Origin: Arthrobacter sp. PsM3
GTDB lineage: Bacteria; Actinomycetota; Actinomycetes; Actinomycetales; Micrococcaceae
DNA: 35,102 nucleotides
Assembly: GCF_030433895.1 (NCBI RefSeq)
Contig: NZ_JARUXE010000041.1
Span: forward strand, 1 to 35,102
Direction of reading: 5' to 3'
Shown here: positions 25,077 to 33,875 of the stretch, piece by piece
How positions within the stretch are numbered: the first letter of the stretch is position 1
How the letters are laid out: each line of letters opens with the position of its first letter
Program-made: the position numbers and the translations under genes
Notes under the pieces: model-generated
Databases searched by the model: none
What the model was told of the DNA's origin: nothing
Seen by the model: the letters and a program-made list of their open reading frames with translations, nothing else

Positions 25077-25882
25077 TCAGCCCGCGGTGGCCGCCCCCAG
25101 GGTGGCGTCAGTGCTTTGCTGCTGGCCGCCGAGGACGAAGGTGACCTTTACGCTGGCCCCGGCGGCCTGTTCGCGTGCTGCCGCAGATAGCTCGGAAGCA
25201 TCCGTCATACTCCGGCCCCCCAGTTCGGTGATCACGTCGCTGGCCTTGATACCGGCTTCGTCCGCCGCCCCGCCCTGCGTCACAGCCGCAACCTCAGCCC
25301 CTGCCGTGAATCCTGAAGAGGTTCCCGAGGCCCTGTCACAGACCGAGAGGCCGAGTTGACCGTGCGTGGCCGGACCCACGGCGATGATTTCCCTGGCGAC
25401 ACGTTTCGCGTCGTTGATCGGGATGGAGAAGCCGACGCCGATGTTCCCTGACTGGGCCGTTGAGGAGGACGTGGAGTCGGCCGAGGCGATAGCCACGTTG
25501 ACTCCGATGTCTGGCACTGATGGTAACCACACTGGGCGAGGCCTTCTGCGCGGCCGCCGTCACAGCGTTGACGCCGTCGGGATTATTGATGATCACCGGC
25601 GTGTACTGGGCCGTTTGAGGAGCTCCGTGACCCCGGGGCCACGGAGCTCCAAATCGACGCCGCCCCGGCAGCCGCTCCCCCGCCGAGCAAGCCCGCCAAC
25701 GCCAGTGAGGCAATAAACACTCCGGCACCAGCGCGTTTGTTGCTCTTCGGGCTGGATGCGGCCGATGTTTCCCCCTGCCACGCCACCTGCCGTGCGGGGC
25801 CCGACGGTGGCAGGCGGCTCGCCGGGGCCATCCCGCCACCGGGACCTGCGTTATCGCGGTATGTGGAAGATTTCATGCTCAT
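25077..25882 (-). pseudogene. HtrA/DegP-like serine protease, catalytic domain deleted
   Basis: Three pieces of a membrane-anchored HtrA protease lie in order but in different frames. (1) The N-terminal cytosolic part and anchor helix: KSNKRAGAGVFIASLALAGL near 25700-25750. (2) The short pre-protease segment VIINNPDGVNAVTAAAQKAS, then PSVVTISA, ending near 25515. (3) Directly joined, the end of the protease domain IGVNVAIASADSTSSSTAQS with GNIGVGFSIPINDAKRVA, followed by a complete-looking PDZ domain (GQLGLSV to VTFVLGG). The block that should carry the catalytic His, Asp and Ser, roughly 130-170 residues, is absent. With at least one further frameshift between pieces 1 and 2, no active protease can be made. 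Confidence 0.85.
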
Positions 25883-26339
25883 TCATCGGTCATCCTGATC
25901 TCGTGGCTACTGCCTGTCCTGACCTCCGGCTGACCCCGCCGTCAAACGTTTCTCGAGGACTTCGAAACCGTACCCCATTCCTCAAACCGGCCCCGGCGGC
26001 GCGGTTCTTTCTCACAAACGCAGGGTCCCGAGAATGATCACGTCAGCCAGGACTCTTGTGCGGCCGGCGGGCCGGGACGCGCGCCACGCTCACCAGCATC
26101 GCGACTAGACCGCAGGTTGCCACAAACCCTCTGAATCCCCACCACGGCCACGGGTCGCGTGTCTGGCAGCAAGAACAAGTGATTTGCCCATAACTCAGGT
26201 GCCACCGACGATCTACGCTCCGTCGTCGTTGCTGCTGCTGCTGCTGCTGCTGGCGGAGTATATGAAGCTGCGGCCGAAGGAAGCCCGGGCATTCTCACAA
26301 CAGGTATGACCGCGCCGCGCCCCACCCGAGAGGAACAAG
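25883..26339. other. Gap with a GCT repeat
   Basis: No gene recognised. A simple repeat of seven GCT units occurs at 26231-26252. The short open frames crossing it translate to Ala or Ser runs and are not convincing. It may hold the 5' region of the broken HtrA gene at its left edge. Confidence 0.35.
26231..26252. repeat. (GCT)7 trinucleotide repeat
   Basis: Seven uninterrupted GCT units plus one base, preceded by three CGT units. Within non-coding or decayed sequence. Confidence 0.85.
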
Positions 26340-26560
26340 CACACGCAGAAAACGAGATCACCATTGCGCGTGACTATGACCGAGCCTCCCCTGCTTTGGG
26401 TGCCTTTCATTCCAAGTAGATTCGCTCAGCACCCCGGACCGCTTCAGCGTCGTAGGGACGATCTTGCCGGGTATCTGTGACGGTCCAGCCACGGTTCCGG
26501 CAGTAGCCCATCAAACGATCCTGGGCAGCATTCTCAATCGCTCTGCAGCCCTTGGTCCAC
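26340..26560 (-). pseudogene. DUF3883 (NO VEIN-like) domain fragment
   Basis: The leftward frame gives AIENAAQDRLMGYCRNRGWT, then VTDTRQDRPYDAEAVRGAER and IYLE before a stop at 26407. The adjacent frame continues with KGTQSRGGSVIVTRNGDLV. Together they read as the core of a DUF3883-type nuclease-like domain (the ...YLEAKGTQ... strand), with a single-base deletion at the LE/KG junction near 26408. The sequence before and after does not match. DUF3883 domains occur in restriction and defence proteins, so this may be the tail of an old defence gene. Confidence 0.6.
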
Positions 26561-27341
26561 AGCACCTGGTAGATCGCCCTCCTCGGGTAGGTCCGCGTCC
26601 ACCGCGCCGGCAGTCTCAGGGGCCGCGCGATGCAGGATTGAGTTCCTGCTGCCGGGCGGGTATTAGACCTGCGTTCCGATCCGTACTTTGTGAAGGGGAT
26701 GTCCGTCTGCCATGATGCGGCCGACGAGAGCCTTCTCTGGTCTCCCGGCGTCGGTACCTGTCAAGATGTCATGATCCGGGTCATCGCTGGTGGCAGTCGT
26801 CCGGTCGCTGAGCCTGGCGTTGATATCCAGAAGTCGGGTATCGCCGCCCGATGTCATTGAACCGCGGACGACGGCGAGTGGTTGTGAATTTGGGCAATGA
26901 ATGGCGGTCTTTTCGCAGCGCTAGATGTCGCTTTGCTGACTCTCAATTATTGGGCTGGGTAGGACGTTGCCCGCGCTGGCCATCGCGTCAGCTGTCTGGT
27001 TCTGCGGGCGGGTCGAAGGTGCTGGGGTTATGGGGGTGGAAACCACCCACTGATATTCTCGTGGCCCGGGCTAACCGCTGGCCGATGGTTGATGCGTTAA
27101 GAGGTGCCCGGGGTTGAGTCTTGAACTATGAAGCCCCTGTGCGCCTGCTGACAGGACTTTGAGCCCTAGCCTCGGCGTATCGATCAGGCGATCCTCTTAT
27201 AGGAACGCAGTGCCCTTCGGAACGAGTGGCATGGTCGCCTAATGATCTGGGTCCAACAGCCTCCGACTGTGCCTTGTGCGGTTATTTCCATCCCCAGTTC
27301 ACCTTTCACAGGCGAAATTCCAGACCGATGTGGAGCCTCAG
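26561..27341. other. Gap, decayed sequence
   Basis: A leftward frame at 26663-26857 could encode 64 aa ending KALVGRIMADGHPLHKVRIG, but it has no ribosome binding site. Rightward frames at 26464-26715 and 26851-27117 are not convincing. The right end presumably contains the promoter of the membrane gene at 27342. Confidence 0.3.
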
Positions 27342-28016
27342 ATGGCAATTCCGATCCAATCCACAATTACCCACCATCGTGCTTTGCCGGTTGCCTGGCT
27401 GACCCGGACGGCCGTGGTCCTGTTCATCACAGCCCTGACCGCGGCGTTGCTGCCGTGGGGTGCTTCGCCAGCGGGGCCAGCGATCTGGGCCACCGTCGTC
27501 GTCGGCGGTTTTGTTCTCAGCGCCGCCACAGCGATCGCAGCCGAGGCGCGAAAGCATCGCGTAGTCCGGACGCGGCTTGGCTACTGGGCTCTGGCGTTCC
27601 TCATCCTTGCGGCCGCGATTATGACTGCTGCCTCGGCAGGCATCTCGGCGGGCATGCAGGTGCCCGTCACTCCCGACGTGTTCATCTCAGCCGGTACCAC
27701 TGCGCTCATTGCGGCGGCCGTGCTGGGCATTCTCGCGGCGTTCCTGGCTGATGGAGCCACGATTCGCTTCCTGCCGACAACTGCGGCAGGGTGGTGGGCC
27801 GCGGCCTTCCTGGCGGTCGGCCTGGTTCTCGGGTTCAGCCCGTGGGCCGTCCTGACACCGGCGGCGGTGATGGCCGGACCAGCCCTGGCGCTGGCGGCAA
27901 TTATCAGTTATCGGGACCGCTCGGTGCTGTCGGCCATCGCACTGGTCGCCGGCCCGGCGCAGCTGGCCTTCTTTGATCTCGCCTTTTTAATCAGTCTTTC
28001 TACACCCCACCCCTAG
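27342..28016 (+). CDS. Polytopic membrane protein, 224 aa
   Basis: No family recognised. About six or seven hydrophobic segments: TAVVLFITALTAALLPWG, IWATVVVGGFVLSAATAIAA, ALAFLILAAAIMTAASAG, TALIAAAVLGILAAFLA, WWAAAFLAVGLVLGFSPWAV and a C-terminal pair ending FFDLAFLISLS. There is a short cytosolic N-terminus and no signal peptide. The start ATG 27342 has GGAG seven bases upstream; the in-frame extension to 27276 lacks one. It is followed after nine bases by a second membrane gene, so the pair is an operon. Function unknown. Confidence 0.75.
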   Translation: MAIPIQSTITHHRALPVAWLTRTAVVLFITALTAALLPWGASPAGPAIWATVVVGGFVLSAATAIAAEARKHRVVRTRLGYWALAFLILAAAIMTAASAGISAGMQVPVTPDVFISAGTTALIAAAVLGILAAFLADGATIRFLPTTAAGWWAAAFLAVGLVLGFSPWAVLTPAAVMAGPALALAAIISYRDRSVLSAIALVAGPAQLAFFDLAFLISLSTPHP

Positions 28017-28025
28017 GCGGAAGAC

Positions 28026-28340
28026 ATGTCCCTGGCAGTCACACCACGATCAGCCTCCGGGCGCTGGAGCCTGCTCTTCGCTGCCATCACTGTGGTGGCA
28101 ACCCTCATCGCGTGGATCACGCTTCTGCCGATGATGAAATATCCATCCTACTCATGGGTGTGGAACTCCCTTGGGCAGGCATGTATTGGACCCGCAGCCG
28201 CCGCAACTGCCCTCGGGTTGGTCAGCATTATACACCACAAAGAACGCTCCGTGCTGACCTGGGCCACCACCTTGGCCGCCCTCGCGGCGGCGGTGGCGGC
28301 GGGCATGATGATGGTTACCGCTGTCGCTGAGTACCAGTAG
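28026..28340 (+). CDS. Small membrane protein, 104 aa
   Basis: Three predicted helices: LLFAAITVVATLIAWITLLP, ACIGPAAAATALGLVSII and TLAALAAAVAAGMMMVTAV. Not recognised as a named family. It begins nine bases after the preceding membrane gene, with CGGAAG before the ATG, so it is almost certainly cotranscribed and probably a partner of that protein. Confidence 0.7.
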   Translation: MSLAVTPRSASGRWSLLFAAITVVATLIAWITLLPMMKYPSYSWVWNSLGQACIGPAAAATALGLVSIIHHKERSVLTWATTLAALAAAVAAGMMMVTAVAEYQ

Positions 28341-28917
28341 GCCGCATGGCGTCCACTGGTGCATTCAAGCAAGGCACCATTGATACACCCTGGGTCCGTG
28401 TTTGGTGGTTCCGGGATCATGGGAACTGTATCGACTACTGCGGCGAGTGGCCTGGCGCCCAGCTGTCAGGCTGACCCCACGGCATGGTCACGGAGATCCC
28501 ACCGAAAACCGACACTTGGGACGTGTGGCGGGTCCCTAAACCCTGTGCCCGGCTGGGGAAGCTGTACAGATCGTGGGGGCCCGTGTCCAGGAGCGAAGGT
28601 GCCTGCACTTCTCCTCGCGATGAGGCCGCGGGTTGCTGCAGCGTGAGGAACGGTGCTGCGCGTCCTCGTGGTCGAGTCGGTTGAGAAGAGCCAATGACCA
28701 CCCTGAACACAGCCGCAGCGACTTCAGGTGCCGCCGTCTTGGAAAGCAACAGTTTTTCGAGACACGGACGTCGTGCCTTAGAGGGTCTAAGGAATCGGCG
28801 TCGTACAGGGCCGGCCCGTGTCTTGGAAAGTTGTCTCACCGCAAGTTGTCTTAGGTGGGTGCTCGGGAGGGGTTTCTGAGGCACAATTGCCGGGCGAGAC
28901 ATCTTGGGTAGACGCGT
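28341..28917. other. Gap before the resolvase remnant
   Basis: No gene recognised. GTCTTGGAAAG occurs twice (near 28737 and 28821). The last 150 bp before the resolvase frame may be what is left of its res site and promoter. A 61-aa frame from 28694 has a fair binding site but an arginine-rich, unrecognisable product. Confidence 0.35.
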
Positions 28918-29342
28918 GTGAGTACGTCGGGCCAGGACGCCAAGTTGCAGCTCGACGCGCATGTCGATGCCGGGGTGCAGAAGCGTGATGTTTTCGCTGA
29001 CGTCACGTCCGGAAGCAAGGCAGCCATTGAGCGGCCCGGGATGAAGAAGCTCCTCGCGTATGTGGAGCCGGGTGACACGGTCGTCGTGTGGCGGGTGGAC
29101 CGGCTCGGCCGGTGCCTGATCGATGTGTTGAACACGGTGAACCTGCTGCGGGAACGCGGCGTGTACCTGAGGTCCATTTCGGACGGGATCGACCCCACAA
29201 CAACGTCGGGCCGCCTGATGCTGAGCATGCTTGCGACTTTGGCCGAGTACGAGCGGGAGCTGATCGTCGAACGCGTGAACGCGGGCATTGCCGCGGCGCG
29301 GCAGAGCGGAACCCGGTTCGGTCGGCCACTCACCGATCCCAG
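28918..29342 (+). pseudogene. Tn3-type serine resolvase/invertase, truncated at both ends
   Basis: Most of the catalytic domain of a site-specific serine recombinase is present: VSTSGQDAKLQLDA with the nucleophile serine, DVTSGSKAAIERPGMKKLL, VVVWRVDRLGR, and SGRLMLSMLATLAEYEREL with the E-helix. The usual GYVR opening is cut by an in-frame TAG just upstream (near 28910), leaving only a GTG start inside the motif. At the C-terminus RFGRPLTDP ends abruptly, so the DNA-binding helix-turn-helix is missing; the frame itself runs on to 29415. A dead remnant of a transposon or integrative element. Confidence 0.85.
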
Positions 29343-29531
29343 CTGCGCAAGAATTTCGCGGGGGCCGGTGTCGTCTTCGCCGAGAACATCATTGCTTATT
29401 GCGGATCGGGAGTGACCGCCTGCCACAACCTGCTGGTTCTGGAGCAACTGGGAGTCGGGAAAGGCAGACTGTTCGTCGGCGGCTGGTCCCAGTACGGACA
29501 CGCCACCGATAGGCCTGTCGAAACTACATAG
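29337..29531 (+). pseudogene. C-terminal fragment of a sulfurtransferase (rhodanese)
   Basis: Directly where resolvase similarity ends, a different frame reads SQLRKNFAGAGV and then IIAYCGSGVTACHNLLVLEQ, followed by GRLFVGGWSQYGHATDRPVE and a stop. This is the C-terminal end of a two-domain thiosulfate/3-mercaptopyruvate sulfurtransferase, with its active-site loop CGSGVTA. The N-terminal four-fifths is absent. The join near 29337 marks an old recombination or transposon boundary. Confidence 0.8.
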
Positions 29532-29854
29532 CCGGGCATCGTCCGTCACGTAGGACTCTCTCCATTACGGTTCCCGTCCGGCCGTTCAGCCAGTGTTGCG
29601 ACGTTCGTCCGAGCCCGCCGCCCATGAACTGGTTCAGTTTCTCCACCGTCGGGAGTACCGGCTGACGCGTCGACTCAAGCGAAGTTGAGGGGCGGCGGTC
29701 AGCCAGGTGCGCGACCGGGGCCTCACATAACGGGCAAAGCCAAATCTCACCCTGTCACTCACATCATGGGGTGATGCCTGCGCACCCAGCCCTTCCCTAG
29801 GTTTGAATCATCCCGCAACGCCCTGATGCGGAAACCCACACCCAGGAGTCGAAG
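29532..29854. other. Gap, promoter region of the membrane operon
   Basis: No gene recognised. A leftward peptide near 29590-29690 (PVLPTVEKLNQFMGGGLGRT) looks protein-like but isolated. The right part should contain the promoter for 29855. Confidence 0.3.
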
Positions 29855-30544
29855 ATGTCCATCACCACCACCAACCTCACCCGGGTGGCCGGCTTGTCCG
29901 CCGTCGCGGCAGGCCTACTGTTCATCGGCGTCCAAATCAACCACCCCCAACTCGATGCCGAGTTCGCCACCACCACCGAGTACACGGTCCGCCAAAGCTT
30001 GAAGGTGCTCATGGCCGTGTTGTCGCTGGCTGGCATCACCGGGATGTACCTGCGCCAGGTGAAGGAAGCCGGGCTGTTGGGCCTGATCGGGTACCTCGTG
30101 TTCGGCACCGGTTACCTCATCATGACGAGCGTTGAAATGATCGGGGCCGTTGTATTTTCGACTCTTTCCCACACTGCACCCGGATACGTCAACGACGTCT
30201 TTGCCGTGTTTACTGGCGGGCAAGCCAGCGGTGACATCGGCCTGATGCAAGTCCTTAACCTCGCGTCCGCGGCCACATTCCTGGGCGGCGGACTCCTGTT
30301 CGGGATCGCGCTCTTCCGCGCCAAAGTCCTCGCCCGCTGGGCCGCCGTGCTGCTCGCCGCAGGTTCCGTGGCGACTCTGGCCATCCCCTTGCTGCCGCAG
30401 CTCAATCAAAGGCTGTTCGCCATACCCACAGGCGTCGCAATGGTGGGCCTGGGATACTCGTTGTGGCGGGACCAGCGCGCCGGGGCGAGTCGATCCCTGC
30501 CCCAAAACGCAAGCCGCCCGCTCAACCCGGCCGGCGCCAAGTGA
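29855..30544 (+). CDS. Six-helix membrane protein, 229 aa
   Basis: No characterised family recognised. Predicted helices include VAGLSAVAAGLLFIGVQI, LKVLMAVLSLAGITGMYL, LLGLIGYLVFGTGYLIMTSV, QVLNLASAATFLGGGLLFGI, AVLLAAGSVATLAIPLLP and a last one ending GLGYSLWRD. The ATG at 29855 has AGGAG six bases upstream. Its stop overlaps the next start (GTGA), which implies translational coupling with the DUF2306-like protein. Confidence 0.8.
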   Translation: MSITTTNLTRVAGLSAVAAGLLFIGVQINHPQLDAEFATTTEYTVRQSLKVLMAVLSLAGITGMYLRQVKEAGLLGLIGYLVFGTGYLIMTSVEMIGAVVFSTLSHTAPGYVNDVFAVFTGGQASGDIGLMQVLNLASAATFLGGGLLFGIALFRAKVLARWAAVLLAAGSVATLAIPLLPQLNQRLFAIPTGVAMVGLGYSLWRDQRAGASRSLPQNASRPLNPAGAK

Positions 30545-31224
30545 CCATCTACAAGGCAGCGCGGCCCGCCCGGTCGATGCGATCGACCGGGTGGGTGCCG
30601 TTCGCACTGGTCGCCCTCGTCCTGTTCCCCGCCGCTGCGGGCTCATTACGGCTTATCGAGCTCGCCGGCGGACCGTCGCTCATCCCGGAGAACACCCGCA
30701 TGACGGCCTCACCCGTGCCCGTGGTCGTGCACGTCGTCAGCGCGATCCCTTACGCAGTCCTGGGCGCCTTCCAGTTCTCGCACCGATTCCGACGCCGTTG
30801 GCCCGCCTCGCACCGTGCGGCCGGACGCGTCCTCGTGGTCCTGGGATTGGCCGTTGCGTTCTCCGCACTGTGGATGACGCAGTTTTACCCCCGGCAGCCC
30901 GGCACCGGGGAGCTCGCCTACATCTTCCGCCTGGCGTTTGGTTCTGGCATGGCGGCCAGCATCATCCTCGGCTTCGCGGCGATCCGCCGCGCCGACGTCG
31001 GACTTCACCGGGCCTGGATGACACGTGCCTACGCACTGGCTCTCGGCGCCGGCACCCAAGTCTTCACCCAAGGCATCGGGAATGCCGTCTTCGGCGTCAG
31101 CGAACTCACCACCGACCTCATGCTGGGGGCCGGATGGGCCCTGAACCTCATTGCAGCGGAGCTCATTATTCGCGGCGGCGGCAACCGAACAGTCAGGACA
31201 CCGGGCAAGGCCCGGCCCTCATGA
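30541..31224 (+). CDS. DUF2306-like membrane protein
   Basis: A 227-aa protein with about six helices. It carries the histidine-containing landmarks of the DUF2306 group: ASHRAAGRVLVVLGL, then GLHRAWMTRAYALALGAG. Others: HVVSAIPYAVLGAFQFSHRF and LAFGSGMAASIILGFAAI. The conserved His residues facing the membrane suggest a heme- or redox-linked membrane protein, but the biochemical role of the family is not known to me. GTG 30541 overlaps the previous stop by four bases; its own stop overlaps the next start (ATGA). Confidence 0.8.
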   Translation: MTIYKAARPARSMRSTGWVPFALVALVLFPAAAGSLRLIELAGGPSLIPENTRMTASPVPVVVHVVSAIPYAVLGAFQFSHRFRRRWPASHRAAGRVLVVLGLAVAFSALWMTQFYPRQPGTGELAYIFRLAFGSGMAASIILGFAAIRRADVGLHRAWMTRAYALALGAGTQVFTQGIGNAVFGVSELTTDLMLGAGWALNLIAAELIIRGGGNRTVRTPGKARPS

Positions 31225-31562
31225 CTGGTTCCCATGTACCCTTCGGCTACCGGCTTCGAGTCAAGGGGCACCTCGACGACCACTGGTCAGCGTGGTTCGG
31301 AGACCTCGCCCTGGCCCGCGAAAGCGACGGCACGACAAGCCTCAGCGGCCCCGTCCCCGACCAAGCTGCCCTGCACGGGCTGCTCACAAAGATCCGCGAC
31401 CTCGGCATCCTCCTGATTTCCGTGGAACCCACCGACGAAATGGACCAAATCGGGAGCGCCGCCGGTGGAGCCCTTACCCGGCAAGGCGAACCCATTAGCC
31501 AAGCCCGGGCTGGCAGCGATCATCAGGCACCGCCGGAGGGAACCTGGGCAGTCTGCAAATGA
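31221..31562 (+). CDS. Small cytosolic protein of the membrane operon, 113 aa
   Basis: Starts at ATG 31221, overlapping the DUF2306-like stop. The core is YRLRVKGHLDDHWSAWFGDL, then GTTSLSGPVPDQAALHGLLT and KIRDLGILLISVEPTD, a pattern I know from uncharacterised actinobacterial proteins. The tail after about residue 80 is low complexity. There is no membrane segment. Overlap at both junctions makes this a tight three-gene operon; a regulatory or accessory role for the two membrane proteins is only inferred. Confidence 0.7.
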   Translation: MTGSHVPFGYRLRVKGHLDDHWSAWFGDLALARESDGTTSLSGPVPDQAALHGLLTKIRDLGILLISVEPTDEMDQIGSAAGGALTRQGEPISQARAGSDHQAPPEGTWAVCK

Positions 31563-31670
31563 TGCTGAGCGCCGGAACCGGTCGCTCTCGCGTTGATAAG
31601 CATGAGGACCAACACAAGAGCGAGGCGCTGGGTTTGCGGCAGGAGACTTGCACGACTTCTGGAGCAGCTA

Positions 31671-31922
31671 TCAGAACTTCTTGAGCGAACGGTCTACCTG
31701 AATCTCTGCTGCCGTACTCTCAGTCAGAATCACAGTGTAGGTTTCTGAGTCATCGCCTGACAGAACGATCCTGAAGAAACTGTCACTACTGAGAAGGGTC
31801 TTCTTGGTGATGATTCCTGAAGAAACAATCAAGAAGTAATCCACTTCATCGCTTGGGCTGCTGAAGTTTTCAGAGGCTGCCGCAAGCATGGCTACAGCAG
31901 CGCGGTCCATGACATGATTCAT
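31671..31922 (-). CDS. Small orphan protein in AT-richer DNA, 83 aa
   Basis: Not recognised. The sequence is coherent (SDEVDYFLIVSSGIITKKTL, then SFFRIVLSGDDSETYTVILT), with serine, threonine and lysine content unlike its neighbours and codons richer in A and T. ATG 31922 is used; an in-frame TTG lies six bases upstream. No strong binding site. The composition suggests transfer from a lower-GC source. Confidence 0.5.
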   Translation of the reverse strand: MNHVMDRAAVAMLAAASENFSSPSDEVDYFLIVSSGIITKKTLLSSDSFFRIVLSGDDSETYTVILTESTAAEIQVDRSLKKF

Positions 31923-32882
31923 GGTCAACGCATCAGTTCCGTAAGTGCCGTGACCTTTTCTGTAAACCCTTCTGAGATTTTTTTCGCGCGTAGTTGGTTT
32001 GTGATACGTACATTGTGGAGCCTTCCGTGGATGAAGCTTTAATTCTGATTGGGCCTTAGATGTTCAGCCTACGATTCACAGGATGCATTCCCTGAGGCTG
32101 GGCGTCTGGACAGTTGCTTGTGCGTAGAGGAACGCGATGATGTCATCGGGGACGAAAAGATCACGGAGATCGCCTCGCCGTACGGGAATGCCCCAGCAGC
32201 TCCAGGGCCGGCTTGGAGTCCGGTAGCCCTGCCAGGGAACCAGCGCCGTCCCGCAGGACCGGATGCGGGTTCAGGGTCGACTGCAGGCCCCGTCGGATGG
32301 CGGTTGGTTCCCCGGCGCGGATACCGCCCTGTTCTGAGATGGCTGTGTAGACACGGTATGGAGTGGGATTGTTGGCGTTGCGGCTGGCCGGCCGGCGACG
32401 CTGTCGCCCTGCAAAAGGCCGGCGGCCACGTCCATTAGGTACACGCTTTTTCATATGTATCCCTTCAGCACGTCGGTCAGCGTGAAGTGGACGGCCGCCG
32501 CGGCCGCACACATGCTCTTCTGCCACCCACTCCCCCACGCCGGCCCCTTGCTGCCGCCGCCTGAGAGGCCAATATGCCGATACGCCAATATCCGCTGGCG
32601 CGCTACTACGCCAAGGCGGCAACCGTGGAACGTACTTCACCGAATTCCCGAGGTCATCGGCCGGGCGGGACTGCTTGACGAATTCGAGTATGGCCAAGAA
32701 GTCGCCAACGATCATCGAGACTAGTTGCGGCAAATCCAGGCCGCCGGTAAAGACGCTGTCCGTGGGCACCTGGACCATGGCTCACAACAGAGATTGCCCC
32801 GCTCATCCCGGTAAACAAGGCACCGGGCCCTTACCGGTGGCCGCCAGAATGCTAGGAGGCGGCCGCCAGACAAGCAGGCCCC
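31923..32882. other. Gap with one weak small-gene candidate
   Basis: The left 120 bp is AT-rich. On the leftward strand, ATG 32454 to 32161 could encode 97 aa (MKKRVPNGRGRRPFAGRQRR...), with AAGGGAT five bases before the start; the product is basic and unrecognised. A second leftward stretch near 32680-32778 (FTGGLDLPQLVSMIVGDFLA) looks protein-like but has no continuation. Probably decayed genes. Confidence 0.3.
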
Positions 32883-33532
32883 TCAGTCTGTGCGGAATCC
32901 TGTGAAGAATTCGATCACGGCCGGAGGGACCCGTGGTGGGAACTCCTCGAAGAATCCGTGCCTGCTCCCGGGATAGACCTGCAGCTGCGCACCCGGAATC
33001 CGGTCAGTAAGAAGACGGGCGTTCTCCACCGGGGTGTAGAACAGATTGTGCAGGACGTCGAGCCGGTCAGTCGCAGTAGCTCGGGCAAGTCATCGCTGAC
33101 TTCCCGGGAGCGAGCGACGGTATTAGGCCCGCCGGGGGTGGTGCACGCCAGGACCAGGGCTTTCACCCGATCCGGGTGACGTACCACGAGCATCTGGACC
33201 ACGCGGCCGCCCATCGACGTTCCATAAACGAAAGCATCAGCGATCCCGGCACTATCCAAAATGTCAGCAGCGTCGGCTGCGAAACTCTCCATACTCCAGG
33301 AACCGACGGGTCCGCGGCTTGCTCCGGTTCCCCGGTAATCCATCGTGATGGTCTGGAATTCAGATTCGAACCCTTCACGAAGCCCATCCCACCAGACATG
33401 AGAGTTTGCCTGTCCCTGCAACAGGAGAAGGCCAGGCGCGCCAGTAACGCCGCCTATCTGCACGGCCAAGGAAAAACCAGCGCGGACCTGACAAACGGAC
33501 TCTGCAAACAATTCTCGAATTCCCTCTGACAA
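32883..33532 (-). pseudogene. Alpha/beta hydrolase with internal deletion and frameshift
   Basis: N-terminal two-thirds of an alpha/beta hydrolase is clear: LLLLQGQANSHVWWDGL (oxyanion side), MDYRGTGASRGPVGSWSMES, and nucleophile elbow VYGTSMGGRVVQ. After LPELLRL (near 33075) the frame is lost. The next frame continues TDRLDVLHNLFYTPVENARL, then LTDRIPGAQLQVYPGSRHGF with the expected catalytic His, and ends TGFRTD at 32883. Between FYTP and VENA a block that normally carries the cap and the acid residue appears missing (perhaps 50-60 residues). The start is uncertain (TTG 33532 or further up). Not functional as it stands. Confidence 0.8.
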
Positions 33533-33875
33533 AGCCGACCACGATGGGTTCCATCAGAGCACAAATCAAGATGGGGAAGCACGGCTCATAGAAGAAAGCA
33601 CTTACTCCGTTCCCTTAAGCCGGGACGGGTCAGACTCAGTCCACAGTCCAAGGTGCAGGCCAGCGCCATGCGCATACCCGGGCGGAACCCGAACTGTCCC
33701 CGACGGACATCGGCTTGCGGGAATGGACCGACCGTCCCGCCCAACAAGCGATGCTGGGGTCTTTGTCAGAGCTTGCTGACGCTGGTAACCCCAGGAGTAC
33801 TGGCTCAAACACTCCGTCCTCTCGAGCCCTAGGGAAAAATGCCATAGATGCGGGCGGCGTCGCTCCCGTGTCGGC
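33533..33875. other. Gap, nothing recognised
   Basis: Open frames on the leftward strand (33602-33946) show no motif or binding site. Possibly contains the lost 5' part of the hydrolase gene. Confidence 0.3.

Noticed and set aside
26231..26252. Simple repeat as part of a poly-Ala or poly-Ser protein
   Set aside because: The frames crossing it are not otherwise coding; treated as a plain trinucleotide repeat.
28694..28879. 61-codon frame before the resolvase
   Set aside because: Fair ribosome binding site but arginine-rich, unrecognisable product within a likely res-site region.
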